Under the pieces are notes generated by a model. It searched no databases. It was not told the DNA's origin and saw only the letters and a list, made by a program, of their open reading frames with translations. This document shows positions 15,217-24,054 of a stretch of DNA of 28,595 nucleotides, piece by piece. The stretch is from Candidatus Omnitrophota bacterium (GTDB lineage: Bacteria; Omnitrophota; Gorgyraeia; Gygaellales; Profunditerraquicolaceae): NCBI GenBank assembly GCA_016867005.1, contig VGKM01000005.1, positions 1 to 28,595 on the forward strand, read 5' to 3'. The translations under genes were made by a program, and so were the position numbers. Numbering within the stretch: position 1 is the stretch's first letter; the number at the start of each line of letters is the position of its first letter.

Positions 15217-16587
15217 CTATGTCCTGATTAATTGCTGCAAAATAAATACGCTGCCTACGCCGATAGCCGCGCTTACAAAACGCCTGCGATATTCAAAGAT
15301 ATCGTCTTTTGCTCCCCGGTAATACTTGTTCATCATAAAATTCAGAATATAAGCTACCCATGTTCCGATCATTACCACAATAAGTGAATTAAGCCTATGG
15401 TGAGCTTTATAGAAATAAATCGGCATTCCTGCGATAAAAAGTGTTGCTGCTACGGAACAAACTATCTCTAATACTTTTCTATGGGCCTTTAAAAATGTAT
15501 CAGCTTTTAAAGGACGGCTGACATAATTCGCGAAGTAATTTCCGATTATTGCTAATTGCGCAGTAATAGAAGTCAAATACGGCAAATATACGGACATATG
15601 GTCTTTATAGGCATTGGCGATAAAAAGAAAGATTGTCGGGATAATACCTATATAAAGCAAAACTTTTACTTGGAAACTGGCTACTTTCTCTAATCCTTCG
15701 TAACGCACAAAGCTTAAGGTGAGTAAATAATACATAACCTGCGCCAAAAAGAGGGGCAAAAACCAGTAATAATTGCATAAACTCAAAGCCGCATAATTAA
15801 GCATTATAATGGCTATCAAACCACTAGTCTTAAACAGCCGCGGCCGGATATACATAATTAACGCTGCGGCAATAAGTATTAATAAAATCTCTGTTTGCCA
15901 AACTACTACATTCAATGGAAGCCTAATAAACTTTGCTAAAATAAAATACGTACCGAACGGTACAATAATATTATCGCTTCCGGAAAGAGAAATTGACTCA
16001 AACCCGGTTAGTAAAAGGGCGATAATGGACGCTATAAGAACAGATTCAAACCTGCCTATTTCTGTCATTAAGAGTAGAGGCAGGTGAATACATAAGAAGG
16101 TTACAAAAAAGAACGCGATGGATCCTTCGAGGCTTTTCAGGTTTCCCTCAACATCAAATTTTATAACCCCATATTTACCTCCCACCAGAGCGGCCATGGT
16201 ATCCGAAACAGCCATTACCAATATTGAGATAAAGTAAATAACGGGCTTTGTACTACTAAGCAGGAATATTAAATATACTGCCGCAGGATAATAAATACTT
16301 CCATAGGATTTTCGCTCAACATCATGAACTGATTTTAATATACCTTTTCTTTTTGTAATGAGCATGGTGAGGCAGAAAGTGACGGATAACCCTAGCACTG
16401 TCCAATGCGATGCGAATAAATACGGAAAGGAAAGTGCGGTTAACCCTCCTAATAAATGTACTGTTTTTCTCGAAACTTCTGTCTTTGAAGGAAGAATGCG
16501 TCTTATTGTTTCCCCTATAAGGAAAATTAGGATATAAATTCCCGCAACAACTATAGCAGTAACTATTTCTTTTTGCACATTAATCAT
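15217..16587 (-). CDS. SEC59/DGK1/VTE5-like CTP-dependent lipid kinase with extra membrane domain
   Basis: 456 aa, many hydrophobic helices. Residues 36-160 carry the pattern of the dolichol kinase, yeast DGK1 and phytol kinase VTE5 family: SRKTVH (39-44), ERKSYGSIYYPAA (91-103), AVSDTMAALVGGKYG (126-140) and KSLEGSIAFF (151-160). Members use CTP to phosphorylate a membrane lipid alcohol (diacylglycerol, dolichol or phytol). The family is usually 200-300 aa; here about 200 more residues of membrane helices follow, which I cannot assign. The start overlaps the DUF3419 stop by 4 bases (ATGA) and has a strong AGGGGAGG site. In context, diradylglycerol or an isoprenoid alcohol are the best substrate guesses. 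Confidence 0.8.
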   Translation of the reverse strand: MINVQKEIVTAIVVAGIYILIFLIGETIRRILPSKTEVSRKTVHLLGGLTALSFPYLFASHWTVLGLSVTFCLTMLITKRKGILKSVHDVERKSYGSIYYPAAVYLIFLLSSTKPVIYFISILVMAVSDTMAALVGGKYGVIKFDVEGNLKSLEGSIAFFFVTFLCIHLPLLLMTEIGRFESVLIASIIALLLTGFESISLSGSDNIIVPFGTYFILAKFIRLPLNVVVWQTEILLILIAAALIMYIRPRLFKTSGLIAIIMLNYAALSLCNYYWFLPLFLAQVMYYLLTLSFVRYEGLEKVASFQVKVLLYIGIIPTIFLFIANAYKDHMSVYLPYLTSITAQLAIIGNYFANYVSRPLKADTFLKAHRKVLEIVCSVAATLFIAGMPIYFYKAHHRLNSLIVVMIGTWVAYILNFMMNKYYRGAKDDIFEYRRRFVSAAIGVGSVFILQQLIRT

Positions 16588-17714
16588 ATTGCCTCCCCTA
16601 TGATTAAAGCCTTATAAAAAAATGCTTTGTCATATTTAAATAGTTCGGATGCTTCTTGATCGAGAAATTTGATCTTTCCTTCTAGCCCGCCGATTTGTTT
16701 TCTATCTGCAAGCATATTCCAGTACACAAGTCGAGCTCCGGGCCTTGCGTAATCCAAAATATTTCTTATTTCTTGCTCATATTGGTTGTAACTCATATAT
16801 TCGAATATATCCGATAAATTAAAACCGTCAAACTTGGTCGACTGGTTTCTTTGAAAAGCTTCCCTCAAATTTCCCTTAAATATGACCAATTTGTCCATAT
16901 TATTGCGAATCTTATCAAAATTCTCCCGCCTCAAGTAGAAAGGCAAGGAACTTCTGAAATTTCCGGTTAGAATATATTCCAGATAAGGATTAGCATCTGT
17001 CGGCAATATGGTAAGAGCGTATTCCGCCCTCTTAAAGATGCGACTTGCTACATCTGTTTCTACGTATTTAAAAAATTCCGGATCGCGGCCCAGCTTTCCC
17101 ATCATTGCCCGGCTAAAAAATATCTTAAAGAGTAATTTCCAACGGAAGGTATTCCAGGTAGTATTATAAAAAGTTGTTCTTTCGGCAGCATCGTGAATAC
17201 TAAGAAGTCGTTCGACATCCCTGCGGCTATGGATTAATGGTAATATTCGCTTTCTAAACAGACCAAAGTAATTCTCAAACTTGCCAACATGAATAATGCC
17301 TTTATCAATAAGATCCGGGTGTCGATCCCAAAATGCTCTTGCATCTTGCGATAAATCATTTCGCAGCCATTGATAGAAAGCACCTTTATCTCCTGCGCCG
17401 TTTACGCCTAAAAAGGTAAGAAGTTCGTCATACGATAACTTTTGAAAAGCTACTTTACGGATTTCAATACAAGCAAGCTGCACTGGATTAATATCAATTG
17501 CCAAGACCAAAGACGGACTCCTACTTAGCAGGGATAGCGAGTTGTCTCCGGCAGAGGCTATAGAAAGATACGCTCCACCTTCTTTAACATTGAGCGCCTT
17601 TAATAGCACATCAGCGTCTTCCCAGCAGCTTGCATAACGAATAATATCAAATCGGGCCCGCTCTTCTATGCTCTTATCTGGAATATCCTTATTTTTTGGC
17701 ACTCTTTCTCCCAT
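16584..17714 (-). CDS. DUF3419/BtaA-like S-adenosylmethionine:lipid 3-amino-3-carboxypropyltransferase
   Basis: 376 aa from the ATG at 17714. A GTG four codons later (17702), preceded by GGGAGA, is an equal candidate start, and a still earlier ATG at 17807 lies deep inside the HMG-CoA reductase gene. Family features are RYASCWEDADVLLKAL (26-41), the SAM-site SIASAGDNSLSLL (51-63), DINPVQLACIE (74-84), and NPYLEYILTG with a following LPFYLRREN (242-265). BtaA moves the aminocarboxypropyl group of SAM to the free hydroxyl of diacylglycerol, the first step to the betaine lipid DGTS. The N-methyltransferase BtaB that completes DGTS is not in this window. The gene overlaps HMG-CoA reductase by about 26 bases and the next gene by 4. 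A lipid headgroup role suits the operon; the exact acceptor is inferred. Confidence 0.83.
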   Translation of the reverse strand: MGERVPKNKDIPDKSIEERARFDIIRYASCWEDADVLLKALNVKEGGAYLSIASAGDNSLSLLSRSPSLVLAIDINPVQLACIEIRKVAFQKLSYDELLTFLGVNGAGDKGAFYQWLRNDLSQDARAFWDRHPDLIDKGIIHVGKFENYFGLFRKRILPLIHSRRDVERLLSIHDAAERTTFYNTTWNTFRWKLLFKIFFSRAMMGKLGRDPEFFKYVETDVASRIFKRAEYALTILPTDANPYLEYILTGNFRSSLPFYLRRENFDKIRNNMDKLVIFKGNLREAFQRNQSTKFDGFNLSDIFEYMSYNQYEQEIRNILDYARPGARLVYWNMLADRKQIGGLEGKIKFLDQEASELFKYDKAFFYKALIIGEAI

Positions 17715-18975
17715 ACATAAGATGCGCTTGTGCGAATTGGCCGGCTGCCAGAGCACCCATAATCGAAATTTCCCCTGCCAAAACCGTTGCGGCGCAGATC
17801 TCCGCAAACTTCCTGGATGTCCCTTCTCCCTTACACCCTAACATATTAAGGCATTCGCTTTGCGTAGGAAGCCTTGTGCCGCCTCCGACAGTACCTACGA
17901 TTAGGTTTGGCAAAGTGACCGCGATGTATAGATTCCCCTGCTTTGTTACGTCTACCCTGGTTATCCCCATTGCCGCTTCAGAAACGCAGGCCGCGTCCTG
18001 GCCGCAGGCAATAAAAATCGCAGCCAAACCATTGGCATAATGCCCCTGTACACCGATAGAACCACTCTGGACTCCACCGACAAAAGACATCTTCCAATAC
18101 TCCATCATCATCTCAGGGGTTGTATGCAAGAATTTCATAAATATGCTTCGCTCAATCTCTACTTCTGCAGAAACCTTTTTCCCGCGAACAGATAGGTATG
18201 AAAGAGCTGTTGCTTTTTTGTCCCCCGACATATTGCTTTCAATAAAGTAAAATCGCGGCTTTACCGGAGCCTGTTTCATGATGTATTTACAGACCGCATC
18301 AGTTGCAATAGTAACCATATTCTGTCCAGCCGCATCGCCGGTAGTATATTCAAAATTAATATATACCTGATTACCATCTACGGTAATCTTAATATCTTCC
18401 AAGTTCCCATGAGAAGTAGTGCCCTTGGCGACTTCCTGAAATTTATTAAACTGCTCAACCACCCAAATAATAAATTTACTCGCTTCAATTAAGTCGTTAA
18501 AGGTAAAACCCGGAGCGCGTGAAACCCGCTCCAGCAGACAAAGCGTGCGGGCTCCGCCGCTCAAACTAATGACCTTGGCTCCCCTGTTATATGAAGCTAC
18601 CAAAGCTCCTTCTGTAGTCGCAAGAGGAACATAGAAATCTCCATGAGCATACAAGCCATTAATGCGCAGAGGGCCAATTACTCCTACGGGAATTTGCGCT
18701 AATCCAAGATAATTTTCAACATTTCCCTCAAAAACAAATGCGTCGTCTATCTGTTTTTTACCCGTGAGAAACTCAAGTTTTGCTCCTTGTTTTTCTAAAA
18801 CCCTGATCCTCTCTGCCTGCGCATCCCTAGTAAACATCTTCTCGCGGTGAATACTTTCTGGTAAAGGATATTTTTTTGGCAAGCGAACCTTAAGCCTTTT
18901 GGCAAATTCTCCCGGGGACTTATTCTTTAATACGGATTCGATTACCCTTTTAGAAAAATCCTTAGAAATAGGCAT
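17689..18975 (-). CDS. Class I hydroxymethylglutaryl-CoA reductase
   Basis: 428 aa. It shows ENYLGLAQIPVGVIGPL (87-103), catalytic Glu122 in TTEGALVAS, DAAGQNM (214-220) of the cofactor site, catalytic Lys in GDKKA (251-255), Asp327 in ACGQDAA and C-terminal His418 in QAHLMYGR. These are class I signatures, the form of eukaryotes, archaea and some bacteria, which normally uses NADPH to make mevalonate. No membrane anchor precedes the domain. No HMG-CoA synthase or mevalonate kinase is nearby, so the remaining steps must lie elsewhere, or the enzyme reduces a related CoA thioester. The start overlaps the ligase stop by one base (TAATG) and has a perfect AAGGAGGT site. Confidence 0.95.
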   Translation of the reverse strand: MPISKDFSKRVIESVLKNKSPGEFAKRLKVRLPKKYPLPESIHREKMFTRDAQAERIRVLEKQGAKLEFLTGKKQIDDAFVFEGNVENYLGLAQIPVGVIGPLRINGLYAHGDFYVPLATTEGALVASYNRGAKVISLSGGARTLCLLERVSRAPGFTFNDLIEASKFIIWVVEQFNKFQEVAKGTTSHGNLEDIKITVDGNQVYINFEYTTGDAAGQNMVTIATDAVCKYIMKQAPVKPRFYFIESNMSGDKKATALSYLSVRGKKVSAEVEIERSIFMKFLHTTPEMMMEYWKMSFVGGVQSGSIGVQGHYANGLAAIFIACGQDAACVSEAAMGITRVDVTKQGNLYIAVTLPNLIVGTVGGGTRLPTQSECLNMLGCKGEGTSRKFAEICAATVLAGEISIMGALAAGQFAQAHLMYGRKSAKK

Positions 18976-20690
18976 TAAGCACCTCCTTGGTTCGGAATAA
19001 CTATCTTCTCAAGTACTTCTTTTCTTTTTATTTTCTTCGTAGATGTTTTCGGCAATTCTTCAAAATAGAGCATAAAATCGGATATCTTCTTATATTCGGC
19101 TAAATTCTCACTGAGTCTATTTATTTCTGCTGAGATTTTACTCCTAATAAGGTCTTTGTTTTGCTTTTCTTCCTGGCTAAACACATCTATGCTAGGTACT
19201 ATTACCGCGAATACCTCTTCGGTACCGGCTTTCAATCCGCTCATGGCTTTTAAACCGACCACGCACATCTCCTTAATAAGCGCGCTTTTAGACATCACCT
19301 CTTCAATCTCCTCAGGAAAAACCTTCTTCCCTGCCCCGAGAACAATCATATTTTTGATTCTTCCCGTAATATATAAAAAGCCGTCGTCATCAAGATAACC
19401 GATATCTCCGGAATAAAACCAATCGTCTTTAATGACTTCGTCGGTTTTCTCCTTATTCTTGTAATACCCCCTCATTACATTTGGGCCGCGCACAATAATC
19501 TCACCTTCACGATCACCTGGCTGGTTCTTAATAATCTGAATCTCTACTCCTTTTAAGGGAATGCCTACGGATGTATATTTTCTCTCAGTAAACGTATTTA
19601 CTGTCAAAACAGGTGCTGTTTCGGTCAATCCATATCCCTGTAAAACATTAAATCCCAGGGCATGGAAATCTTCTTCAACTACAGGATCAAGAGGTGCTCC
19701 TCCGGAGACAAAACATTTTAGATGGCCTCCGAACTCCCGGTGGAGAGGCTTGAATAATAATTTCCCGATACGGACATTGAAGTTAAGCAAAAACTTAGAG
19801 ATCCCCAGCATTCGATAAAACATTTTCTTCTTATTCGGTTTCATGTCTTCTATCTTCTTCATGATGCCACCGTGAAACATCTTTAAAACAAGCGGAACGC
19901 AAATCATAGTGGTAGTTTTCGTCTCCTGCATAAGCTTCATTAAAACAGGCGGCTTAAGACTATCGCAATATGTGATACAGGCGCCTGCGTACAAAGGAGC
20001 TATTAATCCTCCGGTTAACTCAAGAAGATGGTTCAAGGGCAGAATCGAAAGGAATCTATCTTTCGGGCTAAATTGTATGTACTTATGAAGCGACATGACC
20101 TCAAAAAGCAGATTTTTATAAGTAATTTCTACGCCTTTTGCCACGCCTGTAGTTCCGGAAGTATAAACTATTAATGCAGTATCATCAGGCTGGATATCGC
20201 GATAAGCAATTTCATTCTCCGGTACCTTAAAATCTTTCAGTAACATCACGCCTTCATTAGATACATCATCAAGGCAAATAATGGCCTGGAGCTGACTAAG
20301 CTTCGGCTTTATCCTTAAGATGGTTTCGAGTAATTTTTTGGATACAAAAATACATTTTGCCCCGGAATCGTTGAGAATGAATTCTATCTCGGCATCGCTT
20401 AATTTAATATCCATGGGAACAACTATGCCAGCACAGGAAATTATTCCGAAAAAGGCGATTGACCATTCCGGCCTGCTTTCCGACAAAATTGCCACCCGAT
20501 CTCCCTTCTCAATGCCCGATTTCTTCAGGTTATAGGCGGTATCAGAGGTGCGGCGACCGAGTTCAGTATAAGAAATTGTCCTAAAACCTTCGTCGTCTTT
20601 TATCTGCAAAGCTGTATTCTTTGAAAACCTACGGTTAATCGCAACCAGAAGTTCGATTATGGTTACGTTCTTAAGGCTAGCCTTGCGCAT
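18975..20690 (-). CDS. Long-chain fatty acid-CoA ligase (AMP-forming)
   Basis: 571 aa from the ATG at 20690, which has AGAGGAG at the right distance. A longer version from 20765 would add 25 residues inside the upstream gene and lacks a site. Motifs are YTSGTTGVAKG (176-186), LPLNHLLE (217-224), YGLTET (353-358), YSGD (426-429), hinge GR (443-444) and the C-terminal TSTKKIKRKE lysine cluster. It matches long-chain acyl-CoA or acyl-ACP synthetases (FadD/Aas ligase type). It lies three genes after an MFS-PlsC fusion. In Aas-type proteins PlsC and such a ligase work together to re-acylate lysophospholipids, so it probably supplies activated acyl chains to the PlsC domain. It overlaps the hexapeptide transferase gene by 14 bases. 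Confidence 0.9.
   Translation of the reverse strand: MRKASLKNVTIIELLVAINRRFSKNTALQIKDDEGFRTISYTELGRRTSDTAYNLKKSGIEKGDRVAILSESRPEWSIAFFGIISCAGIVVPMDIKLSDAEIEFILNDSGAKCIFVSKKLLETILRIKPKLSQLQAIICLDDVSNEGVMLLKDFKVPENEIAYRDIQPDDTALIVYTSGTTGVAKGVEITYKNLLFEVMSLHKYIQFSPKDRFLSILPLNHLLELTGGLIAPLYAGACITYCDSLKPPVLMKLMQETKTTTMICVPLVLKMFHGGIMKKIEDMKPNKKKMFYRMLGISKFLLNFNVRIGKLLFKPLHREFGGHLKCFVSGGAPLDPVVEEDFHALGFNVLQGYGLTETAPVLTVNTFTERKYTSVGIPLKGVEIQIIKNQPGDREGEIIVRGPNVMRGYYKNKEKTDEVIKDDWFYSGDIGYLDDDGFLYITGRIKNMIVLGAGKKVFPEEIEEVMSKSALIKEMCVVGLKAMSGLKAGTEEVFAVIVPSIDVFSQEEKQNKDLIRSKISAEINRLSENLAEYKKISDFMLYFEELPKTSTKKIKRKEVLEKIVIPNQGGA
18981..18988 (-). promoter_or_regulatory. Ribosome-binding site of HMG-CoA reductase
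   Basis: Full-strength AAGGAGGT on the minus strand inside the end of the ligase gene, 5 bases before the ATG at 18975. It is the strongest site in the operon and suggests high HMG-CoA reductase output relative to its neighbours. Confidence 0.85.
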
Positions 20691-21420
20691 GGTTATTCTC
20701 CTCTTTATGCAGATGAGGTTTAATGGGCTCAGCCGGAACACCGTAATAAATTGAGCGAGGTTCAACTTTGGTATTCTTTAACAGTACTGCGCCGGCACCT
20801 ATTATGGCATTATCTCCGATTTCACATCCCGGCATAACTGTACAGTGAGATCCCAAAGTTACATTCTTACCTATTTTGACTTTATTCAATTTTAATCTCC
20901 CCCGCTCAACTACATGACCGATAATAACCGCATCTCCACCAACCACCGTATTATCTCCGATTTCAAGAAGAGTGGCATCAAAAACAAACTTGGAATTTAT
21001 CTGGACATTCTTACCAAGCCTTGCACCGAGAAGGCGCTGCAAAAGATTAGCAAAAGGCGTAAGTAATATAAAATCAATAAAAGTGAAATTAATCATTAAA
21101 TACAGAGAGCTTACAAAAGCCCATTTTAATGCCTGCCAGGAGAAAATCGGATGAACTCCCTCCCGTAGCCGTAGCCTGAATATGGTGCGGGTCAACCCAG
21201 CCAGCAGAACAAGAGATAACCCGAACAGAAAATAACTTGCTCCTAATGAAAAACCAAGAAGAGCATAGCGCTGAATCGGCTGCATAGCAAGTCCAGCCTG
21301 CCAGGCCTTAAAAAATAGTGCTACTCCCGGAATAAGCGCCAAACCAAAATAAAATATTGCCAAAAGATACATTACTATAGCAAAAATTAGCTGTCCAAGC
21401 ATAATAAGAAAAGATTTCAT
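20677..21420 (-). CDS. Membrane-anchored hexapeptide-repeat (left-handed beta-helix) transferase
   Basis: 247 aa. Residues 1-125 hold about four hydrophobic helices. Residues 132-232 are hexapeptide repeats of the LIG-x4 type (LGKNVQI, IGDNTVV, IGKNVTLG, IGDNAIIGAGAV), ending in the GVPAEPIK signature of xenobiotic/NodL-type acetyltransferases. The expected role is acyl transfer, usually acetyl from acetyl-CoA, to a membrane-linked hydroxyl or amine. The arrangement of helices before a beta-helix also occurs in C-terminal parts of some carrier-linked acyltransferases. AAAGGAG precedes the ATG. It lies 16 bases after the hydrolase gene, the widest gap in the operon. The acceptor is unknown; a modified lipid headgroup is plausible. 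Confidence 0.82.
   Translation of the reverse strand: MKSFLIMLGQLIFAIVMYLLAIFYFGLALIPGVALFFKAWQAGLAMQPIQRYALLGFSLGASYFLFGLSLVLLAGLTRTIFRLRLREGVHPIFSWQALKWAFVSSLYLMINFTFIDFILLTPFANLLQRLLGARLGKNVQINSKFVFDATLLEIGDNTVVGGDAVIIGHVVERGRLKLNKVKIGKNVTLGSHCTVMPGCEIGDNAIIGAGAVLLKNTKVEPRSIYYGVPAEPIKPHLHKEENNHAQG
20698..20704 (-). promoter_or_regulatory. Ribosome-binding site deciding the acyl-CoA ligase start
   Basis: AGAGGAG on the minus strand, 7 bases before the ATG at 20690. It favours the 571-aa form of the ligase over one starting at 20765. Confidence 0.8.
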
Positions 21421-21436
21421 AGCTACTCCTTTCGCT

Positions 21437-22204
21437 TTATAGTGTCTCCTTAAACCAGTCTTTTATCATACCTACAAATGCTTCGGGATTCTTGCGCAAA
21501 AGATATTCTGCGTGAGACCCGCCTTTTATTATTTCTATTTTCTTTTTTGAGTTTGTTTTTTCGTATAATTTCTCTGACTGCCTATAGCTGGTAACCCAGT
21601 CTTTTTCTCCGTGGATATAAAACACTGGGCATTTCAGCGTACCCACCAAGTCAACAGGCCTTTTCTTTTTTAACCAAAACGGCCCCGGACGAATACCTTT
21701 ATTCCTGCCGCCCTCTCCTAAATTAAACAAAATATCATTTTCGATATCAAGGTTCCAGAAGTGATAATCAATTTTCATGCTATCGTAGGGAGCGCTGATT
21801 GCAACAAGGCTCGCTATACTATCATGTTCGGATATATATTGTATGCTTATTGCCGCGCCGTAAGAAAAGCCTATAATCCCAATTTTATCATATTTTTGCT
21901 TAACATAGTCCATTACTGTTTCCAGATCGATATGCTCTTTAGATGTCCAGGTAAATAAACCTGTGCTTTTCCCGTGGCCGCGTAAATCAAAAATGAATAT
22001 GTCGTATGAATCGATAAGGTAATCCTTGAGTTTCCTGATTAAAACAGCATCTTTGCTATTGAAAAAGCCGTGTGCAATAACTACTATTTTCTTATGACCG
22101 GCATTATAGTAATCGTAGGCTATCCTTTGATGATCGGGAGTGCTTAAAGTGCCTGATATTATCAACGGTATCGCTGCCATAAAATTACCTATTAATCTCC
22201 TCAT
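21437..22204 (-). CDS. Alpha/beta hydrolase (esterase/lysophospholipase-like)
   Basis: 255 aa. Motifs are AHGFFNS (44-50), FDLRGHGKS (72-80), nucleophile Ser114 in GFSYGA, Asp202 in HGEKDW and His231 in GGSHAEY, a full catalytic triad. Residues 8-20 are mildly hydrophobic but not a clear signal peptide. The start at 22204 shares one base with the MFS-PlsC stop (TGATG). A second ATG at 22180 is possible; neither has a strong site and translation coupling is likely. It is similar in size but not in detail to the hydrolase ending the operon, so it is not an obvious duplicate. The neighbours suggest a deacylating step before PlsC re-acylation (inference). Confidence 0.87.
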   Translation of the reverse strand: MRRLIGNFMAAIPLIISGTLSTPDHQRIAYDYYNAGHKKIVVIAHGFFNSKDAVLIRKLKDYLIDSYDIFIFDLRGHGKSTGLFTWTSKEHIDLETVMDYVKQKYDKIGIIGFSYGAAISIQYISEHDSIASLVAISAPYDSMKIDYHFWNLDIENDILFNLGEGGRNKGIRPGPFWLKKKRPVDLVGTLKCPVFYIHGEKDWVTSYRQSEKLYEKTNSKKKIEIIKGGSHAEYLLRKNPEAFVGMIKDWFKETL

Positions 22205-24054
22205 CAGCCATTGATTAGATACTTAACAATCTCATCGGGTTCGATACGAAGATAGCCATCCCTTTCCAGGCCGAGCTTTGTTTTGGCTATCTCTTCCATT
22301 ACCTCTTTTAATAATTCCTCCTTAACCGGATAATCTCTGCCATCAAGGGGCTTACTGAATCTCACTTCAACCGGAAACCTTCGGGGGAATCTCTTCGGTA
22401 CCGGCCAGGCCTCATATGCCCCCTCTATGGCACAGGGAACAATGTCAACATCAGCGAGCCTGGCAATTAAGGCTATCCCCGCTTTTCCTTCGTCTAAACG
22501 GCCGTCAGCGCTGATTTTACCTTCTGGGAAAATTCCTATACAATCACCGCCCTTAAGTATCCCTACCGCATCCCTGATGGCTTCCTTGTTGAATCCTCCT
22601 CTTTTTACGGGAAGATAACCTAATTGGGTCGCCCACCATCCCCAAAATTTTGTTTTGAACAAAGAGTCCGCAGCTAGAAAATATATCCTTTCCGGATAAG
22701 CGCAGGCAACGGCAATACCGTCAATTATGCTGGTATGATTTGCGGCAAAAATATAACGTTTCTTTTTGGGTATATTCTCAAGACCTGAAACCTTAAAATT
22801 AAATAAAACCTTTAACATAAGCTTAAGCCAAAGGCGCAATAATATGTAGCGCAAGCTTCTTCTGTAGAAATATGCACCTATTGCCGTAATAAGGCCTATG
22901 ATACCTATCACTGCAAAAAGGTGAGTGACTTGTATATTCCGTATAAGCACTCCCACAAGAAGCAAGCTTGTTAAAAATACGACCTCAGTAAATACGCCCC
23001 TGGCAGAGAAGATTTTCCCTTTTAAATCATCCGGCGTGACCCTTTGGAACATAGTATCCAGGGTTATGGTCAGCATCGATGCTCCTACCCCCAGACAGAA
23101 TAGAAATAGAATACTGAAATAAAAATTCGGCCTGAATATGAATAGCAGGCTAAATACGCCAATTATCGTATAGGATAGATACAGCGCCCTTCCATAATTT
23201 ACTTTGTCTTTTCTCTTTATCAGGATAACCGAGCCGAGGATAGCTCCAATGCCTACCGCAGAAAGAAGGATCCCGACTCCCAGAGAATCCTGATGCAGCA
23301 TAGCAGAGGAATAATTCAAAATCAGAATGTAACCGAAACTGCTTATGAGGGAAAATAGACTACTCAATAAAATCAAACGCATGATGAGCTGATGCCGTTT
23401 AATATAAGCTACTCCTGTTTTTATATCGCTTAGCAAATTGAAACAAAGTTTGGGCTGGATCTCTTTCGGGACGGCGTCTTTTGAATAGGATATACTCAAG
23501 ATAAATAATGCGGAGATAACATAGGTGAATCCGTTTATAAAGAATGCCGGTTTTACTCCGGTAGCCTTGATTACTGCTCCGGCAATAAATGTACCTACCA
23601 GAGTCGCTACAAGCCCGGTACTCACAATCGCGGAATTAGCCTCAAGTAAAAAACTTTTTTCAGTTATATTGCCGATAATACTCATCTTTGCAGGCGTAAA
23701 AAGCGCCGTAAATGTACCCAGGAGAAAAAACCAGGCAACAATTAAAATAACGGAGTGCGTATTAATCCATATAACCGGAATAAAGCATACCAGAACCGCT
23801 CTTACTAAATCAGCGATGAGCATAAGATTTTTGCGGGAATATCTATCGGCCAAGATACCGAATAAAGGACCGAAAATCAGGAACGGAAGAAGGCTAAAGA
23901 AAGTAATCATCGCCATCTTGTCCCCTTTGTCCTGCGCAGCAATCATAACAAAGGTCAGAATCCCCATCTGGGTAAGTCTATCGCCAAGGGCAGAGATAAG
24001 CTGTCCTGTCCAAAGGTTTCTGAAATTCTTATTTTTGAATATTAACCCTAACAT
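22204..24054 (-). CDS. MFS transporter fused to PlsC-type 1-acylglycerol-phosphate acyltransferase
   Basis: 616 aa. Residues 1-400 form a 12-helix major-facilitator domain of the LplT type. The early loop GILADRYSRKNLM is the family's signature A motif. Residues about 415-600 are a PlsC acyltransferase: NHTSIID (His440, Asp445, the HX4D dyad), VKRGGF, and FPEG (509-512). E. coli keeps the lysophospholipid flippase LplT and the PlsC-bearing Aas as neighbours. Here transporter and acyltransferase are one chain, while the ligase is a separate gene three positions on. The likely job is to bring lysophospholipid across the membrane and re-acylate it on the inner face. The start overlaps the MarR stop by 7 bases, with AGGAGAGGG upstream. 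Confidence 0.92.
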   Translation of the reverse strand: MLGLIFKNKNFRNLWTGQLISALGDRLTQMGILTFVMIAAQDKGDKMAMITFFSLLPFLIFGPLFGILADRYSRKNLMLIADLVRAVLVCFIPVIWINTHSVILIVAWFFLLGTFTALFTPAKMSIIGNITEKSFLLEANSAIVSTGLVATLVGTFIAGAVIKATGVKPAFFINGFTYVISALFILSISYSKDAVPKEIQPKLCFNLLSDIKTGVAYIKRHQLIMRLILLSSLFSLISSFGYILILNYSSAMLHQDSLGVGILLSAVGIGAILGSVILIKRKDKVNYGRALYLSYTIIGVFSLLFIFRPNFYFSILFLFCLGVGASMLTITLDTMFQRVTPDDLKGKIFSARGVFTEVVFLTSLLLVGVLIRNIQVTHLFAVIGIIGLITAIGAYFYRRSLRYILLRLWLKLMLKVLFNFKVSGLENIPKKKRYIFAANHTSIIDGIAVACAYPERIYFLAADSLFKTKFWGWWATQLGYLPVKRGGFNKEAIRDAVGILKGGDCIGIFPEGKISADGRLDEGKAGIALIARLADVDIVPCAIEGAYEAWPVPKRFPRRFPVEVRFSKPLDGRDYPVKEELLKEVMEEIAKTKLGLERDGYLRIEPDEIVKYLING

